DNA of 25,788 nucleotides from an uncultured bacterium (GCA_903876815.1 CAIRBL010000014.1:1-25788), one strand, 5' to 3'. Counted from the stretch's first letter, positions 17,483-24,709 are shown. Notes: a model not told the origin generated them from the sequence alone. Made by a program: numbers and translations.

Positions 17483-18043
17483 ATGGATAGTAAAAAAAAG
17501 AAAATTATTTGGGGTATTATCATTATTTTGGTTATTGGCGGTTTGATTTGGTTAGCTATTTATTTAAGCAAAGATGCTAATCAGCCGGGTAATCAAGATC
17601 CGTATAGCATTGAGGGGCAGCCTATTTTCAAACCAGAAAGCCCACAGCTAGAATTACAGGCCCCACCACAAGAGGCTAGTACTGAGTTTACGGTGACTAA
17701 TTTAGCTAAAACTTATGTAGCTAGATTTGGCTCTTGGTCAACTGACAATCAAGGTAAAAATTTACAACAATTAATGTCTTTGTCCACAGCTAGCATGCAA
17801 GAATATATGAAAAATATAGCTATTGATTATCAGCGTGCAGATTTTTATGGCGTGAGTACCAAAAGTATGTCAGCTACGGTCAATGAGTTAGATGAGACTG
17901 GTGGTCAGGCAGAAATTGTTGTGCATACCCAAAGAGTGGATACAGCCCAAAGTTTGGCAGAAAAAATTTATTATCAAGACGTAATAGTCAATTTATTACT
18001 AGATGGAGAGGAGTGGCTAGTTGATCAAGTAAGATGGCAATAA
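17483..18043 (+). CDS. Single-pass membrane protein, possibly VirB8/TcpC-like
   Basis: 186 residues. A Lys-rich cytosolic N-terminus (MDSKKKK) precedes one membrane helix at about 8-29. A Pro/Gln-rich linker (about 35-68) leads to an extracytoplasmic domain of about 115 residues. That domain starts TEFTVTNLAKTYVARFGSWS and ends DVIVNLLLDGEEWLVDQVRWQ, an alpha-then-beta pattern with a final Trp-rich strand like the NTF2 fold of VirB8/TcpC periplasmic domains. This assignment rests on pattern, topology and location next to VirB4, not on a specific motif. It is 4 nt after the ATPase gene and 1 nt before the next gene. Confidence 0.7.
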   Translation: MDSKKKKIIWGIIIILVIGGLIWLAIYLSKDANQPGNQDPYSIEGQPIFKPESPQLELQAPPQEASTEFTVTNLAKTYVARFGSWSTDNQGKNLQQLMSLSTASMQEYMKNIAIDYQRADFYGVSTKSMSATVNELDETGGQAEIVVHTQRVDTAQSLAEKIYYQDVIVNLLLDGEEWLVDQVRWQ

Positions 18044-18044
18044 C

Positions 18045-18440
18045 ATGGCATTAACACTGGCAGCTGAACAAGAAAATAGCAGAGCTTTGGAAGTAGAAAA
18101 AAGAAAGTCTGCCAGTACTGATGCACAAAAAAAAGCAATTGATGAGGTCAAGAAAGTAGCTGTGAAAGCTACCAAGCAAGCTGTACTACGTATTATCAAT
18201 GTTTCTTTTGCGGCTACTGTGGTGGGAATTATTGTTACTTATATCATCATGACAGTGCAATTGATTGTTGGTAATTTATTTGGCATCAAAGCAATAGAGC
18301 TAGAGATCTGGGAGGTGGTTATTTGGGTTTTTTTGTCAATTGCTATACTTTTTATTATTATTTTATTCGTTTTAATTTTAGTGATAGTTGCAAATCCTTA
18401 TGAAACTGCTTGGGAGGCTTTTAAATCTTGGTGGAACTAA
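18045..18440 (+). CDS. Small two-helix membrane protein, function unknown
   Basis: 131 residues. The first 45 residues are charged and helical (EQENSRALEVEKRKSASTDA), compatible with a coiled coil. Two strongly hydrophobic helices follow at about 49-75 and 88-117, and the short C-terminus is Trp-rich (ETAWEAFKSWWN). It overlaps no neighbour but starts 1 nt after the previous stop, a sign of coupled translation. I recognise no family; its place in the operon suggests an inner-membrane platform component. Confidence 0.78.
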   Translation: MALTLAAEQENSRALEVEKRKSASTDAQKKAIDEVKKVAVKATKQAVLRIINVSFAATVVGIIVTYIIMTVQLIVGNLFGIKAIELEIWEVVIWVFLSIAILFIIILFVLILVIVANPYETAWEAFKSWWN

Positions 18441-18466
18441 TTAAATATTCATTTAGATAAATATTT

Positions 18467-19693
18467 ATGAATTGGAAAAAATTGTTGTTATTAACGGCTT
18501 TTATACTTTTTGTTTTTGGTATGGGTTTTGCTTTGTACTGGGTTTTTTTCCGTTCAACTCCTGAAGAAGTTATAGTAAACAATAATTTTTCTGGCGGTCT
18601 TATTCCGGGTACTAATCAAACTGGCTCAAATGTAGTCAATACTAATACAAATACCAATAGTGGTTTGCCTTGGGACAATTTGTTTGAAGACAATAAGATT
18701 TCAGAGGTGGCAAATGGTGGCTTAACTAAGGTTACGAGTCTAAGTGAATCTAGTGTCAGTGGTTTGAAATCAACTGATTTAGGTGTTAAATATTATGACA
18801 AAGAAAAAAATCAATTTTTTCGTATTAATGCCCAAGGTAAGCCTGAACTTTTATCAGATAAAAAATTTTATCAGGTAGAAAATATTATTTGGTCAAATAG
18901 AGATGATAAGGCGATTTTAGAGTACCCTGACGGGGCCAATGTTTTGTATAATTTTCGTACAGGCAAGCAAATCACTTTACCGACTGAGTTGCAAGAATTT
19001 AGTTTTGATACTTCTGGACAAAAAATTACAGCTAGCTGGATAGGTTCTCACCCAGATGATAATTGGCTCGTGATTGCCAATGATGATGGTTCTGGTTTGC
19101 AGTTAGTCGAGGCTTTAGCTGATAAAGCAAACGATGTGCAAATTGGCTATTCTCCTGATAATCAAGTTGTTGCCTTATATCGTAAGCAACTTGATTTACA
19201 AAGACAAGAGGTTTTACCAATCACGCCTCAAGGCAATAGTCTTTTGTCTTTTATTGTGCAAGGTAGTGGCTTTGAGAGTAAATGGTCTCCAGAGGGTGGA
19301 AGTTTGTTGTATAGTGTGTATAACGAAAATTCTGGTTATTTACCAAATTTATGGGTCACTGGTGGCAAGTCAGATAATTTAGGGGACTTAAAGGTATCTC
19401 TAAATTTGCCTACTTGGCCAGAGAAATGTACTTTTAGTGGTGAAAATGCTTTGTATTGTGCAGTGCCGCAAGGTTTACCTCGTGGAGCTGGATTATATCC
19501 TGAAATAGCGGATAGTTATAATGATAATTTTTATTATATAGATTTAAGGACCGGTACAAAAACATTGTTAGCTAGTCCTATCGGTGAAGGTGGTGCTTAT
19601 ACGGCAACCAATTTATTTTTATCAGGGGATGGCAAAATTTTGTATTTTACTGATAAAAGTAGCGGTAATTTACAAAGTATTGTTTTAAAATAA
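18467..19693 (+). CDS. Membrane-anchored beta-propeller-like protein
   Basis: 408 residues. One membrane helix lies at about 5-28 (LLLLTAFILFVFGMGFALYW). A Thr/Asn/Gly-rich spacer (about 42-70, with a TNTNTNSG run) comes next. The extracytoplasmic domain of about 310 residues has repeated strands of the kind seen in PD40/TolB-type propellers: DDKAILEYPDGANVLYNF, IGYSPDNQVVALYRK, SKWSPEGGSLLYSVYN and LFLSGDGKILYFTDK, each with an S-x-D/E-G-x-x-hydrophobic turn. Such propellers usually bind proteins or glycans. The stop is 1 nt from the first pilin-like gene, so it probably acts at the outer face of the same machine. The binding partner is unknown. Confidence 0.75.
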   Translation: MNWKKLLLLTAFILFVFGMGFALYWVFFRSTPEEVIVNNNFSGGLIPGTNQTGSNVVNTNTNTNSGLPWDNLFEDNKISEVANGGLTKVTSLSESSVSGLKSTDLGVKYYDKEKNQFFRINAQGKPELLSDKKFYQVENIIWSNRDDKAILEYPDGANVLYNFRTGKQITLPTELQEFSFDTSGQKITASWIGSHPDDNWLVIANDDGSGLQLVEALADKANDVQIGYSPDNQVVALYRKQLDLQRQEVLPITPQGNSLLSFIVQGSGFESKWSPEGGSLLYSVYNENSGYLPNLWVTGGKSDNLGDLKVSLNLPTWPEKCTFSGENALYCAVPQGLPRGAGLYPEIADSYNDNFYYIDLRTGTKTLLASPIGEGGAYTATNLFLSGDGKILYFTDKSSGNLQSIVLK

Positions 19694-19694
19694 T

Positions 19695-20648
19695 ATGAGT
19701 CTGAAAAAAATATTTTTTGTAGTTATTTTTTTAAGTCTAAGTTTTTTTTCAGTTTCCATTGCTTTGGCAGCCACCAATAAAACAGTAGAAAATAATAAAT
19801 TCAAGCCCATATGTTTTACCCCACAAATCCCCATCCCTGGTTTTGAGATTAAGGCGAATGGCGCTTGCAAAGCAGGCCAAATTGCTATCACTCACAAAGG
19901 CGACGCTATTGCTCTTTATGTTAGTGCTTTGTATAGATATGCCGCGGGTCTTGCTGGCGTGATTGCGATGTTTATGATTGTTTTTGCTTCTTGGCAATGG
20001 ATCATGGCCTCTGGTAATGCTGGTAAAATAGATAATGCCAAAGATACTATCAAAGGTGCATTATTAGGTTTAACTTTATTATTTACTGGTAATTTATTGT
20101 TAAGTAATATTACTGATAATTTAGTAAATTTTGAGGGCTTGAGCTTGGATAGTATAGAAACTCAGTATTTGCAGTTAGAGAGTGTGGATTTTGAGGTGTG
20201 CCCAAATACAATTTATATAGCTTGTGGTAGTGTAACAACATCCACTGGTGCTAGGTGTGTTGGTAGTAAATGTCAGGCAAATGCTGAATGTAGAACAGTT
20301 GTTAATGGCTTGCCAACAAGAGATTTTTGTAATCCGGATTCAGTTTTACCATGTACTTGTGTAGCAGATGATTATGAATATCCAGTAGAACATGTTTGCT
20401 CTTCATTTTCTGGCATAGGTAATGCCGATGGCTGTTTAAATGATAGCACCGCAACAGATGGACCCTGTAGATGGGATACTGATTTTGGGTATACTTGTAA
20501 GAATGTCTTAAGTGGTTATTGCAGTAATAATAGTGAATGTAAAATTGATTCCAGTGAAGACCCAAATACTTCTACTTATTGTTGTTGCAATGATTCGGAG
20601 CCACTCGATTCTTGTGTGTTACGTAGCAGTTGTAGTTCTTGTAATTAA
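19695..20648 (+). CDS. VirB2/TrbC-like pilin with Cys-rich C-terminal domain (paralogue 1)
   Basis: 317 residues. A signal peptide at about 1-26 (ends SVSIALAA) is followed by KPICFTPQIPIPGF. The core at A78-F146 has two membrane helices joined by a short basic loop (GNAGKIDNAKDTIKGALLG), the topology of VirB2/TrbC pilins. Residues about 160-317 form an extracytoplasmic domain with more than 20 Cys, including CCC near the C-terminus, likely disulfide-bonded. VirB2-type subunits form the pilus or pore of type IV secretion systems. The gene is 1 nt after the propeller gene and 29 nt before its paralogue. Classical VirB2 is much shorter, so the large Cys-rich tail is unusual. Confidence 0.78.
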   Translation: MSLKKIFFVVIFLSLSFFSVSIALAATNKTVENNKFKPICFTPQIPIPGFEIKANGACKAGQIAITHKGDAIALYVSALYRYAAGLAGVIAMFMIVFASWQWIMASGNAGKIDNAKDTIKGALLGLTLLFTGNLLLSNITDNLVNFEGLSLDSIETQYLQLESVDFEVCPNTIYIACGSVTTSTGARCVGSKCQANAECRTVVNGLPTRDFCNPDSVLPCTCVADDYEYPVEHVCSSFSGIGNADGCLNDSTATDGPCRWDTDFGYTCKNVLSGYCSNNSECKIDSSEDPNTSTYCCCNDSEPLDSCVLRSSCSSCN

Positions 20649-20677
20649 ATTGTGTATAGTGCTTACTATTTAATAAT

Positions 20678-21880
20678 ATGCAAAAAATATTCTATTACTT
20701 TTTTTCTTTTTTATTTTTTGTGATAATTTTATTTGCTAATTTTGTTGATGCACAAATTGTTTTAGCGGAAACGTGTAATGGTTTGACTTTGAAGCCGGGG
20801 GTGGTTTGTAGTCAAGCTAGCTCAAAGTTAGCTGAGTTTATGACTTGTTTGTCTACTAAAGATTCTACTTTAGTAATTACTTCTACTGGCGATGTCCCTA
20901 GTATGTTTAGTTTTTGTGTTAGTAATTATTCAAGACAGTGTTCAGGCTCTAGCGATACTAATTGTTGTATACATGATGATGCCTCGTGCCATTATGGTGG
21001 TGTTAAGACTGATGGCACAAGAGATTGTACAGACGGTTCGCATGCTATTGATATTCGAGCTAATGATGCTACCAAAGACGCTATTATTAATAAAGTGACT
21101 GCCTGTGGTGGTAGGGGATTTTTTGAAAATGGTAATCATGTCCATGCTAGCGTCAGTGGCTGTGGCTGTGATGGTTGGCCGGCGGGTTCCAGTATCGTGG
21201 GTATTCCTTATACCCCAAAACCTATCTGTTTTGTACCGCAAATCACAATTCCCGGCTTACAACTAGGAGATGCAAATGCGGCGGAGTGTCCTGGTGGCGT
21301 TATTTTGAGTAGCAAAGGTGACGCTATTGTCCTTTACATCAATGCTCTATATCGATACGCTGCAGGTTTTGCTGGCGTGATTGCTATGTTTATGATTGTC
21401 TTTGCTTCTTGGCAATGGATCATGGCTTCTGGAAATGCTGGTAAAATAGACAATGCTAAAGATACTATCAAAGGAGCGCTTTTGGGTTTAACTTTATTAT
21501 TTACAGGTAATTTATTATTAAGTAATATTACTGATAACTTAGTTAATTTTCAGTCTTTGAATATAGTAGATATACCTGGGCAGACTTTAGATTTAAAAGT
21601 CAGCCAAAGCGGATATCCCACGGGACAATGTCTAGAAGAAGCTACTAAGCCTTATGCAAATTGTGGCGTGCCTTTTGAGTCGGTGGGGCAACCGGGCTTG
21701 AGTTGCGCTATGGGACTTGGCTGTACAGCTGGCTATATGTGTTGGGTGCAAGATTTAAATAACGTTGGTTCTTGGTATGCATGCAGTCAGGCTGATTATG
21801 ATAAATATGGCCCAGGATGTCAGTGCAAAAAAACAGAGGATTTTGATATGATACATTATCCGTATAGATTAAAGCCTTAG
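20678..21880 (+). CDS. Fusion of a peptidase M15-like domain to a VirB2-like pilin core (paralogue 2)
   Basis: 400 residues. A signal peptide (about 1-30) is followed by a Cys-rich domain at about 32-170. This domain carries the metal-site pattern of peptidase M15 (D-Ala-D-Ala carboxypeptidase/endopeptidase type): SCHYGG with H105, then HAIDI with D125, then NHVH with H154/H156. About 15 residues rich in Asp and Gly are inserted between the first His and the Asp. The pilin core (A223-F291) differs by one residue in 69 from paralogue 1. A Cys-rich tail of about 100 residues follows. Known M15 enzymes use zinc bound by His, Asp and His to cut peptidoglycan peptides. The suggestion is a wall-opening module fixed to the pilus subunit. 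TAG is the stop, and the copied recG tail starts at the next base. Confidence 0.75.
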   Translation: MQKIFYYFFSFLFFVIILFANFVDAQIVLAETCNGLTLKPGVVCSQASSKLAEFMTCLSTKDSTLVITSTGDVPSMFSFCVSNYSRQCSGSSDTNCCIHDDASCHYGGVKTDGTRDCTDGSHAIDIRANDATKDAIINKVTACGGRGFFENGNHVHASVSGCGCDGWPAGSSIVGIPYTPKPICFVPQITIPGLQLGDANAAECPGGVILSSKGDAIVLYINALYRYAAGFAGVIAMFMIVFASWQWIMASGNAGKIDNAKDTIKGALLGLTLLFTGNLLLSNITDNLVNFQSLNIVDIPGQTLDLKVSQSGYPTGQCLEEATKPYANCGVPFESVGQPGLSCAMGLGCTAGYMCWVQDLNNVGSWYACSQADYDKYGPGCQCKKTEDFDMIHYPYRLKP

Positions 21881-21907
21881 TTATTCCAAATGCATTTCAG
21901 TTTTTAA
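21881..21907. repeat. 27-bp direct repeat, left copy (remnant of recG 3' end)
   Basis: It is identical to 22573-22599 except for A/G at 21899 versus 22591. Read on the - strand it encodes LKTEMHLE and a TAA stop, the last codons of RecG. The single difference is a synonymous Thr codon change (ACT versus ACC). It begins directly after the pilin stop codon. Confidence 0.9.
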
Positions 21908-21910
21908 AAC

Positions 21911-21940
21911 AACCTGCGAGGTTATTTAACCTCGCAGGTT
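21911..21940. repeat. Left REP-like inverted repeat
   Basis: AACCTGCGAGGTTA (21911-21924) and its exact complement TAACCTCGCAGGTT (21927-21940) are separated by 2 nt. The hairpin is GC-rich in an AT-rich background. It could also block read-through from the pilin operon, although no T run follows. Confidence 0.9.
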
Positions 21941-21941
21941 G

Positions 21942-21972
21942 ATAAGGTCGATTATTTAATAATTTACCTTAT
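21942..21972 (+). repeat. Hairpin upstream of the RAYT start codon
   Basis: ATAAGGT (21942-21948) pairs with ACCTTAT (21966-21972). Inside it ATTATT (21951-21956) pairs with AATAAT (21958-21963) around one base, with a 2-nt internal mismatch between the stems. It ends 5 nt before the ATG, so in the mRNA it would occupy the ribosome-binding region. Confidence 0.6.
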
Positions 21973-21977
21973 TTTTT

Positions 21978-22538
21978 ATGGCAAATAAATCAAGGAATTT
22001 TACTAGTGATACTTTTTATCATGTGTATAATAGAGCAGTTGAGAAAAGGGTTATATTTTGTACAAGTAATGATTATGAGTATTTTTTAAGTAAGGTTTTA
22101 TTTTTTAAGGAAAAAACAGGCGTCAAAATTATAGCTTATTGTGTTTTACCAAACCATTGGCATTTTTTATTAAAATTAACCTCGCAGGTTGATTTATTAG
22201 CTATATCAAAATTTATTTCTTTACTTTCTAATTCTTATACTAAGTATTTTAATTTAAATAAAGAACATTCAGGCAGGATTTTTCAAGGCCCATTTAAATC
22301 AAAAAGAGTAGAGGAAGATAATTATTTGAGAGTTTTAATAAATTATATTAATTTAAACCATTTAAAACATAAATTAGTCAAAAATGCCAAAGATTGGTTT
22401 TATACTTCCCATCATAATTATGTTGGTGAAGCGAAATATCATTTGGTAGATCATGATGATTTGATAGATTTTAAGGCGTATAAAAACAGTGTGAGAATTT
22501 ACTTGGGATATATTAAAAATATAGATGAAGAATTTTAA
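21978..22538 (+). CDS. REP-associated tyrosine transposase (RAYT), Y1/HUH family
   Basis: 186 residues. The order of motifs is that of TnpA_REP proteins: FYHVYNRAVEKR near the N-terminus, VLPNHWHFLLKL containing the HUH metal site (H60, W61, H62), SYTKYFN with candidate catalytic Tyr87 or Tyr90, then GRIFQGPFKSKRVEEDNYL and INYINLNHLKH. These enzymes cut and rejoin single-stranded DNA at REP hairpins using a 5'-phosphotyrosine intermediate. Codons 67-72 (LTSQVD) are an exact copy of the palindrome unit flanking the gene. The TAA stop lies at the edge of the right palindrome. The frame and catalytic motifs are intact, so the enzyme may be active. The start is the first ATG; no Shine-Dalgarno is visible and a hairpin sits just upstream. 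Confidence 0.92.
   Translation: MANKSRNFTSDTFYHVYNRAVEKRVIFCTSNDYEYFLSKVLFFKEKTGVKIIAYCVLPNHWHFLLKLTSQVDLLAISKFISLLSNSYTKYFNLNKEHSGRIFQGPFKSKRVEEDNYLRVLINYINLNHLKHKLVKNAKDWFYTSHHNYVGEAKYHLVDHDDLIDFKAYKNSVRIYLGYIKNIDEEF
22176..22193 (+). repeat. REP unit inside the RAYT coding sequence
   Basis: TTAACCTCGCAGGTTGAT is identical over 18 nt to 21926-21943 at the left inverted repeat, and over 15 nt to the right palindrome. It is in frame and encodes LTSQVD (residues 67-72), just after the HUH motif. Confidence 0.9.
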
Positions 22539-22561
22539 CCTCGCAGGTTAACCTGCGAGGT
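22538..22561. repeat. Right REP-like palindrome
   Basis: A perfect palindrome with arms ACCTCGCAGGT (22538-22548) and ACCTGCGAGGT (22551-22561) around TA. The last base of the transposase stop codon is its first base. The units are in the opposite order to the left inverted repeat. Confidence 0.9.
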
Positions 22562-22572
22562 GGTGGCCAGTC

Positions 22573-22599
22573 TTATTCCAAATGCATTTCGGTTTTTAA
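22573..22599. repeat. 27-bp direct repeat, right copy (functional recG 3' end)
   Basis: This copy is part of the intact recG gene and starts exactly at its stop codon. It matches 21881-21907 with one synonymous difference. Confidence 0.9.
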
Positions 22600-24639
22600 C
22601 TCAGCCAATAATTTTTGTAATGGTTGCTTGGATAGATACTTTTCTTCAAAAATAATTTTTTTGGCCCACATTTGGGCTTTTTTTATTAGTTCGGTGTCAT
22701 TGAGAGTGGCAATTTTGAGCTGCATCAAACCTGTTTGTTTGGTGCCAAAAATTTCTCCACTACCACGGAGTTGGAGATCAAGTTCGGCTAGTTCAAAACC
22801 ATTGTTGCTTTGAGTTAAGGCTTTGAGACGAGCGGTATTTTGTTTATCAGCTTGGCTAGTGAAAAGTAAACACCAGCTAGGTAGAGAATTTCTACCAACT
22901 CGGCCACGAAATTGATGTAATTGTGATAAGCCGAATCTTTCGGCGCTTTCTATCAAGATGACGGTGGCGTTGGGTATGTCTACGCCAACTTCAATCACAG
23001 AAGTGGAAACCAAAATAGGGAATTCATTATTTTGGAAACGTCTCATCAAACTTTCTTTTTCAACATTTTTGAGTTTTCCATGCAGTAGGCCAATTTCCAA
23101 ATCAGGAAAAATATTTTCATTTAATTTTTTATATTCTGCTTGGACAGATTTAAATCCTAAGGTGTCATTTTCTTCTATCAGTGGACAAACAACGAAAATT
23201 TGTTGTTTGGCTTTTATTTTTTCTCTTAAAAATTGATAAGCGCCAACTCTTTTCTTTTCAGGCACTAGCAATGTTTTTGGTGCTATCCTACCCTGTGGTT
23301 TTTCTTTGATAATAGAAATATCAAGATCACCATAAAGAGTTAGTGCTAGTGTGCGTGGAATCGGGGTAGCTGTCAAACTAAGAAGATGAGGGACTTTATT
23401 TTTATTTTTTTGTTTTAGTGCTTGTCTTTGTTTGACGCCAAAACGATGTTGTTCATCAATGACGACTAAGCTTAATTTTTTAAAATTTATTTTATCTTGA
23501 ATTAAAGAATGTGTGCCAATGATAATTTGTATTGAGCCATTTTGTATGTTTTCTATGATTTCTTTTTTATCAAACGATTGATCGCCTAAATAATGTGAAT
23601 CTTTGCTTAAAAAGCCAATTTTATTGGTATAATTTTTGGGTAATAATTTTTTGATATTGATAAAATGTTGCCAAGCCAAAATTTCTGTTGGCGCCATAAT
23701 AGCTACCTGCAATTTTTCTTTTTGATGTATGGCATTGATAGCCGCAAGTATAGCTACGATGGTTTTGCCAGAACCAACATCACCTTCTACTAAGCGATTC
23801 ATGGGCTGGTCTTTTTCTAAATCCAGTAAAATTTCTTTTAAGACAGTATTTTGGTCATTGCTTAATTTAAAAGGTAGATTTTTGATAATTGTTTGTAGAG
23901 TTTTTTCTTGAATGTTCATTGGCCAAGCATCTTGTTGAGTATAATCTTGTTTGGCTAATTGATATTTACATTGTAGATAAAATAATTCTTGAAATTTTAA
24001 TCTTTCAGTAGCTAGTTTTAAATCAGTGGCATCATTGGGGAAATGAATATTTTTTAAAGATTCATAAAGCCAAGGAAATTTTTCGGTATTGAGAATTTCT
24101 ACTGGCAGAGGATCGTCTTGTGTATGGGCAAATTTTAATCCCAGGCTTATCAAAAAACGTAATTGTTTTTGAGTCAATGAGCCACTAGTATGATAAATAG
24201 GCACTAAGCGCGCACTATGCAAATTGATAGTTTTTACTTTATCATAGCTGGGGTTAGAAAAATTCCAAAGATTATTTTGCCAAGTTGGTTTGCCACTCAA
24301 AAATATTTCATCACCAATTTTTAAGATTTGTGAAATAAATTTTTGTCCAAACCAAATAGCCTTTATTTGCCCTTGACTGTCGCTAGCTAAAACTTCGGTA
24401 ATACTGATTTTTCTTTTCCAAGAGCGGATGGTTTTTAAATTTAATATTTTGACACGTATTGTAGACAAAACGTTAGCTTCTAGAGCGGAAACATCCTTGA
24501 TTTCGCTCAAATCATCATATCTAAAAGGAAAATGCCATAATAAATCGGTGACATTTTTGATGCCAATTTTAGCCAAATCTTTTCTCTTTTCTTTGGCTAT
24601 TTTATGTAAACTGATAATGTTATTTTCAGGACTGAGCAT
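22573..24639 (-). CDS. recG: ATP-dependent DNA helicase RecG
   Basis: 688 residues, normal length. The N-terminal wedge (OB) domain occupies about 1-230. The helicase motifs follow: Walker A GDVGSGKT (G286-T293), IDEQHRFGVKQRQAL (D395, E396, Q397, H398), SLTATPIPRTLAL, and the C-terminal helicase lobe with STSVIEVGVDIPNATVILIE and QFRGRVGRN. RecG remodels stalled replication forks and branched recombination intermediates, and is recruited by the acidic tip of SSB, also encoded in this window. The ATG at 24639 gives an N-terminus of usual length. The gene lies 70 nt downstream of an unrelated membrane-protein gene with a hairpin between them; no clear promoter of its own was found. Its last 27 bp are duplicated beyond the RAYT element. 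Confidence 0.96.
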   Translation of the reverse strand: MLSPENNIISLHKIAKEKRKDLAKIGIKNVTDLLWHFPFRYDDLSEIKDVSALEANVLSTIRVKILNLKTIRSWKRKISITEVLASDSQGQIKAIWFGQKFISQILKIGDEIFLSGKPTWQNNLWNFSNPSYDKVKTINLHSARLVPIYHTSGSLTQKQLRFLISLGLKFAHTQDDPLPVEILNTEKFPWLYESLKNIHFPNDATDLKLATERLKFQELFYLQCKYQLAKQDYTQQDAWPMNIQEKTLQTIIKNLPFKLSNDQNTVLKEILLDLEKDQPMNRLVEGDVGSGKTIVAILAAINAIHQKEKLQVAIMAPTEILAWQHFINIKKLLPKNYTNKIGFLSKDSHYLGDQSFDKKEIIENIQNGSIQIIIGTHSLIQDKINFKKLSLVVIDEQHRFGVKQRQALKQKNKNKVPHLLSLTATPIPRTLALTLYGDLDISIIKEKPQGRIAPKTLLVPEKKRVGAYQFLREKIKAKQQIFVVCPLIEENDTLGFKSVQAEYKKLNENIFPDLEIGLLHGKLKNVEKESLMRRFQNNEFPILVSTSVIEVGVDIPNATVILIESAERFGLSQLHQFRGRVGRNSLPSWCLLFTSQADKQNTARLKALTQSNNGFELAELDLQLRGSGEIFGTKQTGLMQLKIATLNDTELIKKAQMWAKKIIFEEKYLSKQPLQKLLAELKTEMHLE

Positions 24640-24656
24640 AGCTTAAAATTAGCACA

Positions 24657-24687
24657 ATAAAACTGAACCAGCAATGTTCAGTTTTAT
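24657..24687 (-). terminator. Hairpin terminator between the membrane-protein gene and recG
   Basis: The perfect 12-bp arms ATAAAACTGAAC (24657-24668) and GTTCAGTTTTAT (24676-24687) enclose a 7-nt loop. On the - strand it follows the gene ending at 24710 and ends 18 nt before the recG start. The U-rich part lies within the stem and no long run follows, so termination may be partial and recG may be reached by read-through. Confidence 0.65.
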
Positions 24688-24709
24688 ATAGAAAATTATT
24701 CAATGTTGA

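Larger units (their letters stand above)
21908..22572 (+). mobile_element. REP-type element with RAYT transposase gene
   Basis: About 665 bp between the two 27-bp direct repeats. It has a left inverted repeat (21911-21940), a second hairpin before the gene (21942-21972), the Y1/HUH transposase gene (21978-22538) and a right palindrome (22538-22561). The palindromes share the unit ACCTCGCAGGTT, and another copy lies inside the gene. This fits the REP/RAYT class of domesticated or mobile IS200-like elements. A direct repeat of this length is not expected from that class. Confidence 0.8.

Noticed and set aside
18443..18466. AAATATT/AATATTT hairpin before the propeller gene
   Set aside because: It consists of A/T pairs only and is expected by chance in this AT-rich sequence.
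20302..20565. 87-codon - strand frame opposite the pilin tail
   Set aside because: It is a shadow of the Cys-rich domain; His and Tyr richness comes from complementing Cys and Asn codons.
20649..20677. Separate promoter for the second pilin gene
   Set aside because: The TTGTGT and TATTTA-like boxes are weak, and the 29-nt gap fits operon spacing.
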